Shown: positions 19,333-28,115 of the stretch, one piece after another
Numbering within the stretch: position 1 is the first letter of the stretch
Layout of the letters: each line of letters opens with the position of its first letter
DNA from: Deltaproteobacteria bacterium Ga0077550
Lineage (GTDB): Bacteria; Myxococcota_A; Polyangia; Nannocystales; Nannocystaceae
DNA length: 64,000 nt
NCBI GenBank assembly: GCA_001464385.1
Contig: LNFB01000248.1
Location: 52,521-116,520, forward strand
Direction: 5' to 3'
Program-made: the position numbers and the translations under genes
The notes under the pieces: model-generated
Database searches by the model: none
What the model saw: the letters and a program-made list of their open reading frames with translations, nothing else
What the model was told of the DNA's origin: nothing

Positions 19333-19965
19333 ATGCGTGCCGCCGTGCTCCTCGCGATCCTCGGGACCTCCGGCTGCATGACCGGGGACGGCATGCAGAC
19401 CAAGCTCCGCGACGCGACCACGGAGTACAACCGTGCGGTGCGCTGGCGTGACGTCGATCGTGCCGCGGAGTTCCTCCCGGCCGAGTCGCAGCAGGCCTTC
19501 CTGCGCAAGTGCGAGGAGCTCGGCGAAGAGCTCGTGGTCGTCGACTACGAGCTGACCCGCCTCGACCTCGACAAGACCACCGGCGTCGCGGCCTCGCGCG
19601 CGCAGATCTGGTGGCACACGGACGACAGCACCGTGATCGAGACCACCGCCGTCGATCAGCTCTGGCAGTTCCACGAGGGCAACTTCATCCTCGTCGACGA
19701 GCGGCGCAGCAGCGGGGAGCGCCTCAGCCTGTTTCCGGAGTTCGTCGAGGACGAGCACCCGTGGTTGCCGGGGCTCGAGGACTACCGGAAGTCGCGCGCG
19801 ATCGGCGAGGACAACAAGAAGTCCGGCCGCGTCGCGGGCGCGAAGAAGAAGAAGAAGACCGAGACCGGCGGACCCGTGGTGCCGCCGCCGTCCTGGGGCC
19901 CCGCCGAGTCGCGGCCGCTCGCCGACGGGTCCGACCTCGGCGAGGGCGCGTCCCTCCTGCAGTAG
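19333..19965 (+). CDS. lipoprotein, unknown function
   Basis: The 210-residue product starts at the ATG at 19333, which places the lipobox LGTSGC (Cys15) correctly. The mature part opens with a helical segment (TKLRDATTEYNRAVRWRDV), then a small alpha/beta unit with a conserved-looking IWWHTDDSTVIETTAVDQLW. This resembles NTF2-like or DUF4440-type folds, a weak suggestion. A Lys run (KKKKK near 170) and a Pro-rich tail end the protein. No recognised family. Confidence 0.75.
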   Translation: MRAAVLLAILGTSGCMTGDGMQTKLRDATTEYNRAVRWRDVDRAAEFLPAESQQAFLRKCEELGEELVVVDYELTRLDLDKTTGVAASRAQIWWHTDDSTVIETTAVDQLWQFHEGNFILVDERRSSGERLSLFPEFVEDEHPWLPGLEDYRKSRAIGEDNKKSGRVAGAKKKKKTETGGPVVPPPSWGPAESRPLADGSDLGEGASLLQ

Positions 19966-20086
19966 TCGGTCCCGGGCCGCACTTTTTCCGTCGGGTCGCT
20001 CACGCTCGCGACAGCGAGGGACCGGGGGCGACGTTGGGGGCGTCGGGCCCTGCCGATCCGCGGGCGCGCGGCGTACCCTGGTGGCG

Positions 20087-22621
20087 ATGGACCGCGGTGG
20101 TGCTGACCGTTCGTCGCGGGGGCTGCGGCTCGCCAGCGGCGGCGGCGATCTGATCGCCGAGATCCACGCGCGGCAGCGGCGTCGCCAGATGCGGCGCATC
20201 GCCCGGGGGATCGTGATCGCGATCGCGGTCGTCATCGTCGCGGTGACGGTCAAGATCCTCACCGAACGGCGGGCGCGACGCGACGCCCTGCAGAGCGCGC
20301 GGACCCACGCCAAGGGCGGCGGCGCGGCCGACCTGCGGCTCGCCGGCGACGTGCTCGACGCGGCGCTCATCCGCGACGACGAGGACCCGCCGAGCCTCGC
20401 CCAGCGGGCGCTGCTGCGCGCCCACCTGTGGCTCGAGTTCGGCGAGGGCGAGCAGCTCGCCCACGACGCCCTCGCCGCGGCGCCCACCGATCTGCCGGCG
20501 ACCTCGGTCGCCGCGGCGATGCTCGCCTTCGCCGACGGCGACCTCGAGCGCGCCGCGATGCTGACCGGCGCGCTGTCGACCTCGGGCGACGGGGCGATCG
20601 ACGCCGAGATCGTGTGGCTGCGGGGACAGCTCGTCGTCGCGCGATTCCCCGGCGACGCCGAGGCACTGACCGCCGCGCTCGCCGAGATCGATGCGGCGCA
20701 GGGCGGTGAGTTCGCGACGCCCTCGCTGCGTCGGGTCCGTGCGCGGCTGCTGCTCGAGCTGCACCGCGACGCCGAGGCCATCGAGGAGCTCGCGCGGGCG
20801 CGCGAGCTGGCGCGCACGCATCTCGGGCTCGCCGCCGACGAGGTGTTCTTCAACGCGCTGCTGCGCCGCGAGTCGAGCGGCGTCGCGAGTGTCGCCGACC
20901 AACTGCTCGAGCTCGGCGACGCGCTGCCGCCCCGCGACCGCCATGTCACGCAGCTCGCCCGCGGCGTCGTGCACGTGTACGCGGGCGAGCGCGAGCCGGG
21001 GCTCGCGTTGCTCGAGGCCGGTTACGACGGCCTGCCGCGCTGGGATCGCTCCGCGCTGCGGCTCGCCGTGGACACTGCGCTCGAGGTCGGGGCCGCCGAG
21101 CTCGCGACGCGCTGGATCGACGAGCTCGAGGCCGCCGGCGCCCTGCCGGCCGAGGAGATCGCGATCGATCGCGCTTGGGTCACCTTGATGTCCGGCGACG
21201 TGATGAAGGCCCTCGACGTCACCGCGGCGCTGCCCCAGGCCCACCCGCGCGTCGCGTACGTCCAGGCCCTCGCGCTGGTCGAGCAGCGGCGCTTCGCCGA
21301 GGCCCAGCCGTGGGTCGAGCGCGCCAGCACCCTGCTGCCCGGTCGCGTCGAGCTCGAGGTCGCCGCCGCGCGCATCGAGCTGCGCCGTGGGGATCCGGTG
21401 GTCGCGCTGCGCCGGCTCTCCGCGCTCGCCGAGGAGGAGCCCTTCGCGCCGCGGGCGTGGACGGGCCTCGGCGAGGCCGAGCTCGGTCCGGACGCGCAGG
21501 GTCCGGCGGCACAGGGTCCGGCCGCGCAGGGTCCGGCCGCGGGCGCCGTCGACCTGCGCAAGGCCAAGGCCGCGCTCGAGCGGGCGGTCGAGCGCGAGCC
21601 GATCGCGGCCGAGGCGATGCTCCTGCTCGCCGAGATCGCCAATCGCCGTCGGGCCGCCGATCCCGAGGGCATGCGCGCGGCGCAGGCGTGGCTCGAGCGC
21701 GCCGTCGAGACCAACCCGTACCTGCCGCGCTACCGCGAGCGGCTCGCCGAGTTCCTCGTCGACAACGCCCACGCCGACCAGGCCAAGCCGCTGCTCGCGG
21801 CATTGGCCGACACGCCCGGCGTCACCGGCGACACGCTGGTCCGCTACGCCCGCGTCGCGATCCTGGCGGGCGATCGCGAGGTCGACACCGAGTCGTTGCT
21901 GGTGCGTGCCGCGGCGCTCGGCGTCGACGCACGCACCCTCGATCGCGAGCGGGCGCGCGCGCAGATCGTCGACGGCAGCCGCACTGCCCTCGCGGCCGCC
22001 CAGCAGAAGCTCGCGGCGATGGTCGCCCAGGATCCCGCCGACATCCCCACGCGGATCCTCTATGCCGAGACCTGGGCCCGCCAGCGTGACCGCAAGGAGG
22101 CCGAGCTCGCGCTGCGCCGCGGCTTCCCGCACGTGCCCGAGTCGCAGAAGGGGCGGCTCTACCTCGCGTGGGCCGACGTCGACGCGCGTCTCGGCAAGGC
22201 CAAGGTCGCCGCGGGTCGAGCCCGCGCGGCGTGGGTGCGACTGCTCGACGAGGATCGCCCCGCGCCCGAGCTGCTGCCGGCGGCGGAGCTCACCGCGCGG
22301 CTGTGGCTGCGCATGGACAACGAGCGCGTCGCCCTGACCGTGACCGAGCAGCTCACCGATCGACTGCCGCTGCACGCCGAGGCGTGGACGATCCGCGCCG
22401 AGGCCGAGCTCGGGGCCAACGAGGCGGCGTCCGCCCGCGCGAGCGTCGACAAGGCGATCGCGCTCGATCCCGAGAACCCCCGCGCGCACGAGATCCGCGG
22501 CCACTGCCTGCTGCGCTTCGGCCAGAAGGAGAAGGCCCGCGCCGCGTACGAGCGGGCGATCGCCCTGGCCAAGGGCACCCGGGCCGAGAAGGCCTACCGC
22601 GAGAACCTCGATCGCCTGTAG
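20087..22621 (+). CDS. large single-pass TPR protein
   Basis: The 844-residue product starts at the ATG at 20087; a GTG two codons earlier is possible. One membrane helix lies at about 41-58 after a basic cytoplasmic stretch (RQRRRQMRRIAR). The remaining 780 residues are TPR-like helix pairs rich in Ala, Leu, Glu and Arg. Clear repeats include AKAALERAVEREPIAAEAMLLLAEI and IALDPENPRAHEIRGHCLLRFGQKEKARAAYERAIALA. It probably scaffolds protein complexes at the inner membrane. A tandem AQGPA insertion (about 467-486) interrupts the repeats. Downstream is a convergent AcpH-like gene. Confidence 0.82.
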   Translation: MDRGGADRSSRGLRLASGGGDLIAEIHARQRRRQMRRIARGIVIAIAVVIVAVTVKILTERRARRDALQSARTHAKGGGAADLRLAGDVLDAALIRDDEDPPSLAQRALLRAHLWLEFGEGEQLAHDALAAAPTDLPATSVAAAMLAFADGDLERAAMLTGALSTSGDGAIDAEIVWLRGQLVVARFPGDAEALTAALAEIDAAQGGEFATPSLRRVRARLLLELHRDAEAIEELARARELARTHLGLAADEVFFNALLRRESSGVASVADQLLELGDALPPRDRHVTQLARGVVHVYAGEREPGLALLEAGYDGLPRWDRSALRLAVDTALEVGAAELATRWIDELEAAGALPAEEIAIDRAWVTLMSGDVMKALDVTAALPQAHPRVAYVQALALVEQRRFAEAQPWVERASTLLPGRVELEVAAARIELRRGDPVVALRRLSALAEEEPFAPRAWTGLGEAELGPDAQGPAAQGPAAQGPAAGAVDLRKAKAALERAVEREPIAAEAMLLLAEIANRRRAADPEGMRAAQAWLERAVETNPYLPRYRERLAEFLVDNAHADQAKPLLAALADTPGVTGDTLVRYARVAILAGDREVDTESLLVRAAALGVDARTLDRERARAQIVDGSRTALAAAQQKLAAMVAQDPADIPTRILYAETWARQRDRKEAELALRRGFPHVPESQKGRLYLAWADVDARLGKAKVAAGRARAAWVRLLDEDRPAPELLPAAELTARLWLRMDNERVALTVTEQLTDRLPLHAEAWTIRAEAELGANEAASARASVDKAIALDPENPRAHEIRGHCLLRFGQKEKARAAYERAIALAKGTRAEKAYRENLDRL
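21485..21544. repeat. 15-bp in-frame minisatellite (AQGPA units)
   Basis: Four copies of about GGTCCGGCCGCGCAG lie head to tail inside the TPR gene, giving GPDAQ-GPAAQ-GPAAQ-GPAAG. The last three are nearly identical, suggesting recent duplication in frame. Confidence 0.9.
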
Positions 22622-22634
22622 CCGCCGGCGCCCC

Positions 22635-23246
22635 TCAGGTCAGGCGCGCCCGCAGCTCCGCCACGAGCCCAGGCGCCGCGTCGCGGACGTCCGCTTGCAC
22701 CGCGCGGAGCCACGTGCCGAGCGCGTCGAGCTCCTCGGCGGCGATCGCCAGCTTCGGTCGCGCGCCGAGGATCCGGAAGAGCCGCGTCGCGACCTCCGCG
22801 GTGTCGCGGTACCAGTGCGGCGTGCCGACCTCCGCGAGCCGACGCACGACCGCGCGCAGCGGCGGCGCCAGCTCGGCGTCACACGTCAATGCCCCGTGGT
22901 AGTGCCGCACCAGGCCGGGGTCGTGGCACAGCTCGCCGTCGAGGAGCAGCTCGACGCCGACGTGCGCGGCGGCCAACGACGGGCCGCGCCCGAGGCCCGC
23001 GCCGCGCAGGGCGGCGGTGCCGGCGTCGGTGAGCCGGACGAACGCCGCGCAGCCGTGGAAGGCGTGATCGGTGCGGTGGTGCCAGGCGATGCCCGCCCGC
23101 ACCTGCGGCCCGTGGTCGTCGCCGAGGTGCACGCGCGGCCCGCCGGCGGCGGCCATGCTCGCGAAGTCCGGGAGCATCGCGCCCAGGGCGAAGCGCGGAT
23201 CGGGATCGACCCACGTCGCCGCGAGCGCGTGCCCGACGAAGTTCAT
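22635..23246 (-). CDS. AcpH-like (ACP phosphodiesterase family) hydrolase
   Basis: The 203-residue product opens MNFVGHALAATW with LGAMLPDFASM at about 21-31. It then has GIAWHHRTDHAFHGCAAF (about 52-69) and AAHVGVELLLDGELC (about 93-107). This order of His and Asp residues matches the DUF479/acyl carrier protein phosphodiesterase family, an HD-like fold that in E. coli removes phosphopantetheine from ACP. Many homologues are not proven ACP hydrolases. Its ATG overlaps the stop of the VCBS lipoprotein gene upstream by 4 bp (ATGA), so the two are co-translated, which makes a simple ACP role less obvious. Confidence 0.75.
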   Translation of the reverse strand: MNFVGHALAATWVDPDPRFALGAMLPDFASMAAAGGPRVHLGDDHGPQVRAGIAWHHRTDHAFHGCAAFVRLTDAGTAALRGAGLGRGPSLAAAHVGVELLLDGELCHDPGLVRHYHGALTCDAELAPPLRAVVRRLAEVGTPHWYRDTAEVATRLFRILGARPKLAIAAEELDALGTWLRAVQADVRDAAPGLVAELRARLT

Positions 23247-24922
23247 GGGTTCGAGAGGTACACGCTCACCAGGTCGTCGGCGAGCGAGCAGGCCAGCACG
23301 TCGAGGGCGCCGTCGCCGTTCACGTCGGCGACCGCGAAGTCGCTCGGCGCGTTGCCGACGGCGAAGCTCTGCGGCGGCGCGAAGCCCCCGGCGCCGTTGC
23401 CCGCGAGCACGGTGACCGTGGCGTCGCCGGAGGTCGTGAGCACCGCGTCGAGATCGCCGTCGGCGTCGATGTCCAGGGCAGCGATGGCGTTCGGCGCGTC
23501 GCCGACCCCGTAGGGCACCGCGAGACCGAAGCCACCGATGCCGTTGCCGGGGGCGAAGAGCACGTTGTCATCGGCCTCGAGCGCGACGACGACGTCGAGA
23601 TCGCCGTTGCCGTCGAAGTCGCCGACCGCGAGCGCGCTCCCGGTCGCGCCGAGATCGAAGGCCCCGGCGCCTCCGAACGATCCGGTCCCGTTGCCGCCGT
23701 TCAGCACCAGCGAGGTGCCGAGCAAGGTGGCGAGGTCGAGGTTCATGTCGCCGGTGAAGTCGGCGAGCGCGACCGCGACGGGGGCGTTGCCGGGGCCGAC
23801 CGTGCCGCCGGCGAGGAAGCCGACGCCGTCGCCGAGCAGCAACGACACGTCGTCGGTCCCGTTGTTCACCACGGCGAGGTCGAGCAGGGTGTCCTCGTCG
23901 ATGTCGGCGATCGCCAGGCCTCGCGGCAGGTTGCCGACGTCGAAGGCGACCGCGTCCGCGAACGCGCCGCCGCCCGAACCCTCGAGCAGACTCACCGTGC
24001 CGTCGGTCTCGTCGACGACGACGAGGTCGACGTCGTCGGTGCCGACGAGCTGGGCGATCTGCACGTCGATCGGGTTGTTGCCGACCGGATACGGTGTGTC
24101 GAGGCCGAACTCGCCGGCGCCGTCGCCGAAGCGGACGCTGACGTTGTCGTCGCCGCCGTTGGCGACCACCAGATCGACGACGTCGTCACCGTTGAGGTCG
24201 GCGAGCGCCAGGGAGCGCGGGCCGTTGCCGACCACGACGGAGGTGCCCTCGGCGAGGCACAGCTCGCCGGCATCGACGCTGCCGTCGCCACACTCCCCCG
24301 CGGTGTCGGAGCCCGTCGAGCTGCTCTCGCTGCCGGAGCTCGCGCCCGTCGAGCTGGTGTCGGTGCCCGTCGAGCCGCCGGTGGTCCCCGTGGTGGTGCC
24401 CGTGCCGTCCGTCGTGCTGCTGCTGTCGCCGGTGGTCGTCGTGTCGGTGTCGGTGCCCGTCATCTGCGTGCGGACGAGGCCGTACGCGAACGACAGGTTG
24501 GCGTCCTCGCCGCGGGCGACCTGCCCGGCCTCGTCGACCGAGCGGTCCTCGATCGGCTCGAAGCTCGCGGCGGTCGCTCGACCGACGGCGAGCTCGAGCA
24601 CCGGATACGCGGAGACGTCGGTGTCGCGAAAGTCGTAGGCGATGAGCGCCGGCACGGCCAGCGGCATGTTCGGCTGCACGCGGTAGGCGTTGCCGATGGT
24701 CTTGGGCACGTCGACGGTCTGCACGATGCTGACCTCGACCGAGCTGGTGAGCGAGCCCGCGGGGAAGTCGATGCGCAGCGTCGAGTCGACCGAGGTGATC
24801 GTGCCACCGTCGGGCCCGATCACCTTGCGCGCGGTCTCGGGACCCTGGGTCCCGACCGGGTCGGCCTCCTCGCACGCGAGCGCGGGCGTCAACAACAGCA
24901 GGGCCAGGAAGTGGGTACGCAC
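23243..24922 (-). CDS. ZU5-like and VCBS/FG-GAP repeat lipoprotein
   Basis: The 559-residue product starts at a GTG at 24922, the only start giving a proper signal peptide (MRTHFLALLLLTPALAC, lipobox ALAC, Cys17). A ZU5-like domain follows (about 33-150; VIGPDGGTITSVDSTLRIDF, PAGSLTSSVEVSIVQTVDVP). Then come a Thr/Ser/Gly-rich linker (about 155-205), a CGDGSVDAGELC motif, and seven to eight FG-GAP repeats with D-x-D-x-D-G loops to the end. It is probably a surface propeller protein, related in design to 8781-10070. The ATGA overlap couples it to the AcpH-like gene. Confidence 0.87.
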   Translation of the reverse strand: MRTHFLALLLLTPALACEEADPVGTQGPETARKVIGPDGGTITSVDSTLRIDFPAGSLTSSVEVSIVQTVDVPKTIGNAYRVQPNMPLAVPALIAYDFRDTDVSAYPVLELAVGRATAASFEPIEDRSVDEAGQVARGEDANLSFAYGLVRTQMTGTDTDTTTTGDSSSTTDGTGTTTGTTGGSTGTDTSSTGASSGSESSSTGSDTAGECGDGSVDAGELCLAEGTSVVVGNGPRSLALADLNGDDVVDLVVANGGDDNVSVRFGDGAGEFGLDTPYPVGNNPIDVQIAQLVGTDDVDLVVVDETDGTVSLLEGSGGGAFADAVAFDVGNLPRGLAIADIDEDTLLDLAVVNNGTDDVSLLLGDGVGFLAGGTVGPGNAPVAVALADFTGDMNLDLATLLGTSLVLNGGNGTGSFGGAGAFDLGATGSALAVGDFDGNGDLDVVVALEADDNVLFAPGNGIGGFGLAVPYGVGDAPNAIAALDIDADGDLDAVLTTSGDATVTVLAGNGAGGFAPPQSFAVGNAPSDFAVADVNGDGALDVLACSLADDLVSVYLSNP

Positions 24923-25029
24923 GTCGCTGAACGTAGCATGCGTGACGCGGGCGATCCGCGGGCGTGTGCGCCCACGGGCGAGGGGTGTGGGGCCACGCGG
25001 GCGCTGGGGCACTTCGCACCTGTGCGAAC

Positions 25030-26715
25030 TCACGGCGTCGCCGAAGGTGACGGGGCCGGCGCATGGGCCGTCGGGGTATCGCCCCACGGCTGCATCGCGC
25101 AGAGGGTCGCGACGCCGAGCGCTCCGGACTCGAGCTCGCCGGTGGCGGCGTCGACGATCCGCCAGCGTTGCGTGCGTCCGAACAGCGGTTGGGCCTCGAC
25201 CATCACGCAGCGCAGCTCGCCCGGCTCGAACCCGCACTGGGCCTGCACCGCGCGCAGCAGGGCCTCGTCGTGGAGGTGCCCGTCGCCGAAGTTCCACCCC
25301 AGGACGAGCCCCGCCGCGATCTCGCCGTCGACGTGCTCGTAGTCCTCGTAGCGCTCCACCGCCTTGGGTAGCAGCAGGGGCAGGGCGCGCCCGTGCAGGT
25401 GCATGAGCCGGAACCCGAGCACCTTGCCGACCAGGCCCACCGAGGTCCGCCGGTCGTAGACGTGGGCGAGCTGATCGTAGATCCAGGGTGAGGACTTGGT
25501 CAGTCGATCGAGCTTGCGGTAGCTCTCGCCGCGGAACAGCCAGATCGAGTAGGCCCAGTTGCCCGCGTAGTAACGCATGGCCAGGAGGAACGAGACGGTG
25601 TGCGGCCAGAGGTTGCCGACCAGCGGCACGGCGACGAGGGCGAGGACGAGGAACGCCCCCAGCGGCGCGTTGCCGAGGTCCAGCACCGAGACCTCGGGGT
25701 GGGCCCAGAACAGCGCGAAGCCGCCGTACACCACCATCACGTTCCACTCGATCGGTACGCCCATCGGCACGTTGCTGGTGATGTAGCCGTGGAGCATCAG
25801 CATCAGCACGAGGCCGACGACGAGCGGGGTGCCGCCGGTGGCGAACGCGAGGACCAGCGGCACGCCGAACTCGAGGCCGGCGCCGGCGTGGGCCATCAGC
25901 CCGGCGAGGGCCGAGGGGCGGAGGTCGTCGGGGTAGCGGCGGTACATCCGCCGACGCAGCCACGCGAAGCGGGTGAACGGGCTGTTGCTCGTCATCACCG
26001 CGATGACGGTGGGGAAGTGGGCGTTGAGCTTGGAGACGCCGGCCCAGAACCACAACGCGAGCTGCACCGCCTTGGCGCCGGCGATCCAGTTGCCGGCGAA
26101 GACCATGCAGAGCATCGTGGTCCAGTAGTGTTCGCCGCGCGCCGCGAGGAAGAGCGTGCGATCGGCGAGGCCGAGCACGACCATCACTGCGATGATCGGG
26201 CCGAGCTCGGTGGGCCCGGGATCGTCGGCGAGCAGCGCACGGACCAACAGGCCGATCGTCGCCGCGTAGAGGCCGACGTCGATCCACGTGCGCCGCATGC
26301 CGCCGAGGATCGGCGCGCGCTCGAACATGGGTAGCTTCGTCGTGCCCGGCCGCAGGAAGTAGAGAAAGCCGCCCACTGGTGGGAGGTAGCGGCCGGTCAG
26401 CGGTCCACTGCCGCAGCCCAGGCCGAGCAGCTCGAAGGTCGCGCTCCAGAGGATCGCCTTGGTGAACGCGATCGGGTGCAGCCACCACGTCGCGATCTCC
26501 GAGACGCCGCCGAGCGCGGACGACTGGCCGCAGAACAGCGCCCATGCCCCGACGTACAGGCCGACCTTGAGCAGGTAGACGAGGTAGACGTAGGCGGGCG
26601 TGCCGTAGCCCTGCATCGCCCACGACTCGCAGACCATGCGGGCGCGCTCGGCGAACGGCTTGCGGATCCACTCGAGCGGGTCGTACGGCGGCGGTACCGG
26701 GTCGAGGATCCCCAC
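25030..26715 (-). CDS. DUF3556 family multi-pass membrane protein
   Basis: The 561-residue product starts at a GTG at 26715. It opens MGILDPVPPPYDPLEWIRKP and has about ten hydrophobic helices between 40 and 400. Segments such as FELLGLGCGSGPLTGRYLPP, LNAHFPTVIAVMTSNSPF, YPDDLRPS and IPMGVPIEWNVMVVYG match my memory of DUF3556, a family best known from mycobacteria and other actinobacteria. The C-terminal about 150 residues are soluble. Function is unknown. It lies 107 bp upstream of the VCBS lipoprotein gene on the same strand and is divergent from a lipoprotein gene. Confidence 0.85.
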   Translation of the reverse strand: MGILDPVPPPYDPLEWIRKPFAERARMVCESWAMQGYGTPAYVYLVYLLKVGLYVGAWALFCGQSSALGGVSEIATWWLHPIAFTKAILWSATFELLGLGCGSGPLTGRYLPPVGGFLYFLRPGTTKLPMFERAPILGGMRRTWIDVGLYAATIGLLVRALLADDPGPTELGPIIAVMVVLGLADRTLFLAARGEHYWTTMLCMVFAGNWIAGAKAVQLALWFWAGVSKLNAHFPTVIAVMTSNSPFTRFAWLRRRMYRRYPDDLRPSALAGLMAHAGAGLEFGVPLVLAFATGGTPLVVGLVLMLMLHGYITSNVPMGVPIEWNVMVVYGGFALFWAHPEVSVLDLGNAPLGAFLVLALVAVPLVGNLWPHTVSFLLAMRYYAGNWAYSIWLFRGESYRKLDRLTKSSPWIYDQLAHVYDRRTSVGLVGKVLGFRLMHLHGRALPLLLPKAVERYEDYEHVDGEIAAGLVLGWNFGDGHLHDEALLRAVQAQCGFEPGELRCVMVEAQPLFGRTQRWRIVDAATGELESGALGVATLCAMQPWGDTPTAHAPAPSPSATP

Positions 26716-26799
26716 GGCAAAGACGATGCCCGAAACCCAGACGGGTCGAGGAGATTGCAGCTATCGTAGGCTCGAGGCCCGTGCTATGTTCGTTTTGTG

Positions 26800-27774
26800 A
26801 TGTATTCACGAACGGTGGCGTGGGTTGGGTTCGTGGGATGGGCGGCGGCCGGCTGTGGCCCGGTCGTGGCGGCGGACGACGGGTCGACCGGCGGCGCCGA
26901 GGCGACCGCGGGGCCGAACGGCGACGCCGACGCGAGCGCGAGCGCGGCCGATGCGACGAGCTCGACGCCGGGCACGACGACGACGTCGACCACGACCGCG
27001 GGCACGACCGCGACGACGACCGCGTCGACGAACACCGATCCCACCGATCCCACCGACGACGTCACGTTCATCACGGGCGGGGGCGACTGGGGCAGCATCG
27101 ACGAGTGCAGCCTCTGGGAGCAGGACTGCCCCAAGGGCGAGAAGTGCATGCCGTGGGCGAACGACGGCGGCAGCAGCTGGAACGCGACGCGCTGCTCGCC
27201 GATCGATGCCAATCCGCACGGCCCCGGCGAGCCGTGCACCGTGGAGGGCTCCGGCGTCTCCGGCATCGACGACTGCGAGCTCGGGGCGATGTGCTGGAAC
27301 GTCGACCCCGAGACCAACATGGGCGTGTGCGTCGCCTTCTGCATCGGCGACGAGGCGAACCCGTTCTGCGCGAACGAATGCGACCAGTGCAACATCGGCG
27401 GCGACAGCGTGCTCATCCTCTGCTTGCCGCAGTGCGATCCGATCGCGCAGGACTGCGGCGAGGGCCTCGGCTGCTATCCCGACTTCCAGTCGTTCTCGTG
27501 TGCCCCCGACGCGTCGGGCGAGGCGGGAGCTGTCGGCGAGCCGTGCGAGTTCCTCAACGTGTGCAACCCGGGCTCGGCCTGCGTGACGCCCGATCTCGCG
27601 CCCGGGTGCGAGGGGGCGACGGGCTGCTGCGCGCCGTTCTGCGACGTCGATGGGCCGCCGGTGTGCGCGGATCTCCTGCCGGGGTCGAGCTGCGTCCCGT
27701 GGTGGGAGGAGGGCCAGCCCCCGGAGGCGTGCGTGGGCGGGGCGACGATCGGCGTGTGCGCCCTGCCGGGGTGA
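26800..27774 (+). CDS. Cys-rich secreted lipoprotein with Thr/Ala linker
   Basis: The 324-residue product starts at the ATG at 26800, directly after an in-frame GTG. The lipobox is AAGC (Cys about 19). A low-complexity Ala/Thr/Ser/Asp linker (about 25-85) follows. Then comes a domain with more than twenty cysteines in patterns such as CSLWEQDCPKGEKC and CANECDQCNIGG. Similar 'DCPxGxKC' modules are frequent in secreted myxobacterial proteins. No function is assigned. The 84-bp gap to the DUF3556 gene must hold both promoters. Confidence 0.82.
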   Translation: MYSRTVAWVGFVGWAAAGCGPVVAADDGSTGGAEATAGPNGDADASASAADATSSTPGTTTTSTTTAGTTATTTASTNTDPTDPTDDVTFITGGGDWGSIDECSLWEQDCPKGEKCMPWANDGGSSWNATRCSPIDANPHGPGEPCTVEGSGVSGIDDCELGAMCWNVDPETNMGVCVAFCIGDEANPFCANECDQCNIGGDSVLILCLPQCDPIAQDCGEGLGCYPDFQSFSCAPDASGEAGAVGEPCEFLNVCNPGSACVTPDLAPGCEGATGCCAPFCDVDGPPVCADLLPGSSCVPWWEEGQPPEACVGGATIGVCALPG

Positions 27775-28115
27775 GCGTGTCGTCCACGGCGCGCGATCAG
27801 GGATCTCCGCCGGTCCGACCGAAGTACGCGCCCTCGGCGAGGCCCGCGATTCCGGCGCTCAACGACTCGAGGGCGCCCGGTTGCGTCGCGGACTCCTGCA
27901 GGAAGCGTGGGCTGGATTCGTCGATCGTCGTCTCGGCCACCGGGCTCGTCCTGGTCGACTCGAGCGCCGCGACGGGGCGCCCGAGGGGCGGGAGTGTCTA
28001 CCCCGCGGCCCGACGCAGGATTCACGCGCCCGCTCGGAAACGCCGTCCGCGTGGCCTGGAGCTGGTCGCCGCGGGGGTGTTGCACGCCCGCGGCCCGGCC
28101 GGGCAAGCTCGTCGC
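27775..28115. other. 341-bp intergenic stretch before the YGP lipoprotein gene
   Basis: No convincing plus-strand gene lies here. On the minus strand a 47-codon frame with coding-like composition occurs at 27797-27940 and is listed separately. The GC-rich segment 28060-28105 (GCCGCGGG, CGCCCGCGGCCCGGCCGGGC) contains overlapping short inverted repeats just before the ATG of the small lipoprotein gene. No clear -35/-10 pair was found. Confidence 0.6.
27797..27940 (-). CDS. possible small protein or gene remnant (47 codons)
   Basis: A GTG-started frame gives a product beginning VAETTIDESSPRFLQESATQ and ending AEGAYFGRTGGDP. About 85% of its third positions are G or C and its composition is protein-like: amphipathic helix, then a Gly-rich tail. 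The frame continues about 16 codons upstream to a TAG without a better start. It may be a real small gene or the C-terminal remnant of a lost gene. Confidence 0.35.
   Translation of the reverse strand: MAETTIDESSPRFLQESATQPGALESLSAGIAGLAEGAYFGRTGGDP

Noticed and set aside
18556..20949. Very long minus-strand frame across the YdcF gene and neighbours
   Set aside because: Different frame from the YdcF motifs, low-complexity Arg/Ser composition, and antisense to a lipoprotein and the TPR gene.
20000..22504. 834-codon minus-strand frame antisense to the TPR protein
   Set aside because: Composition mirrors the complement of Ala/Glu/Leu codons; no start signal or motif.
26781..26815. CRP/FNR-like site TTGTGA-TGTAT-TCACGAA over the start of the 26800 lipoprotein gene
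   Set aside because: The spacer is five bases and not six, the arms are unequal, and it overlaps the start codon; chance is likely.
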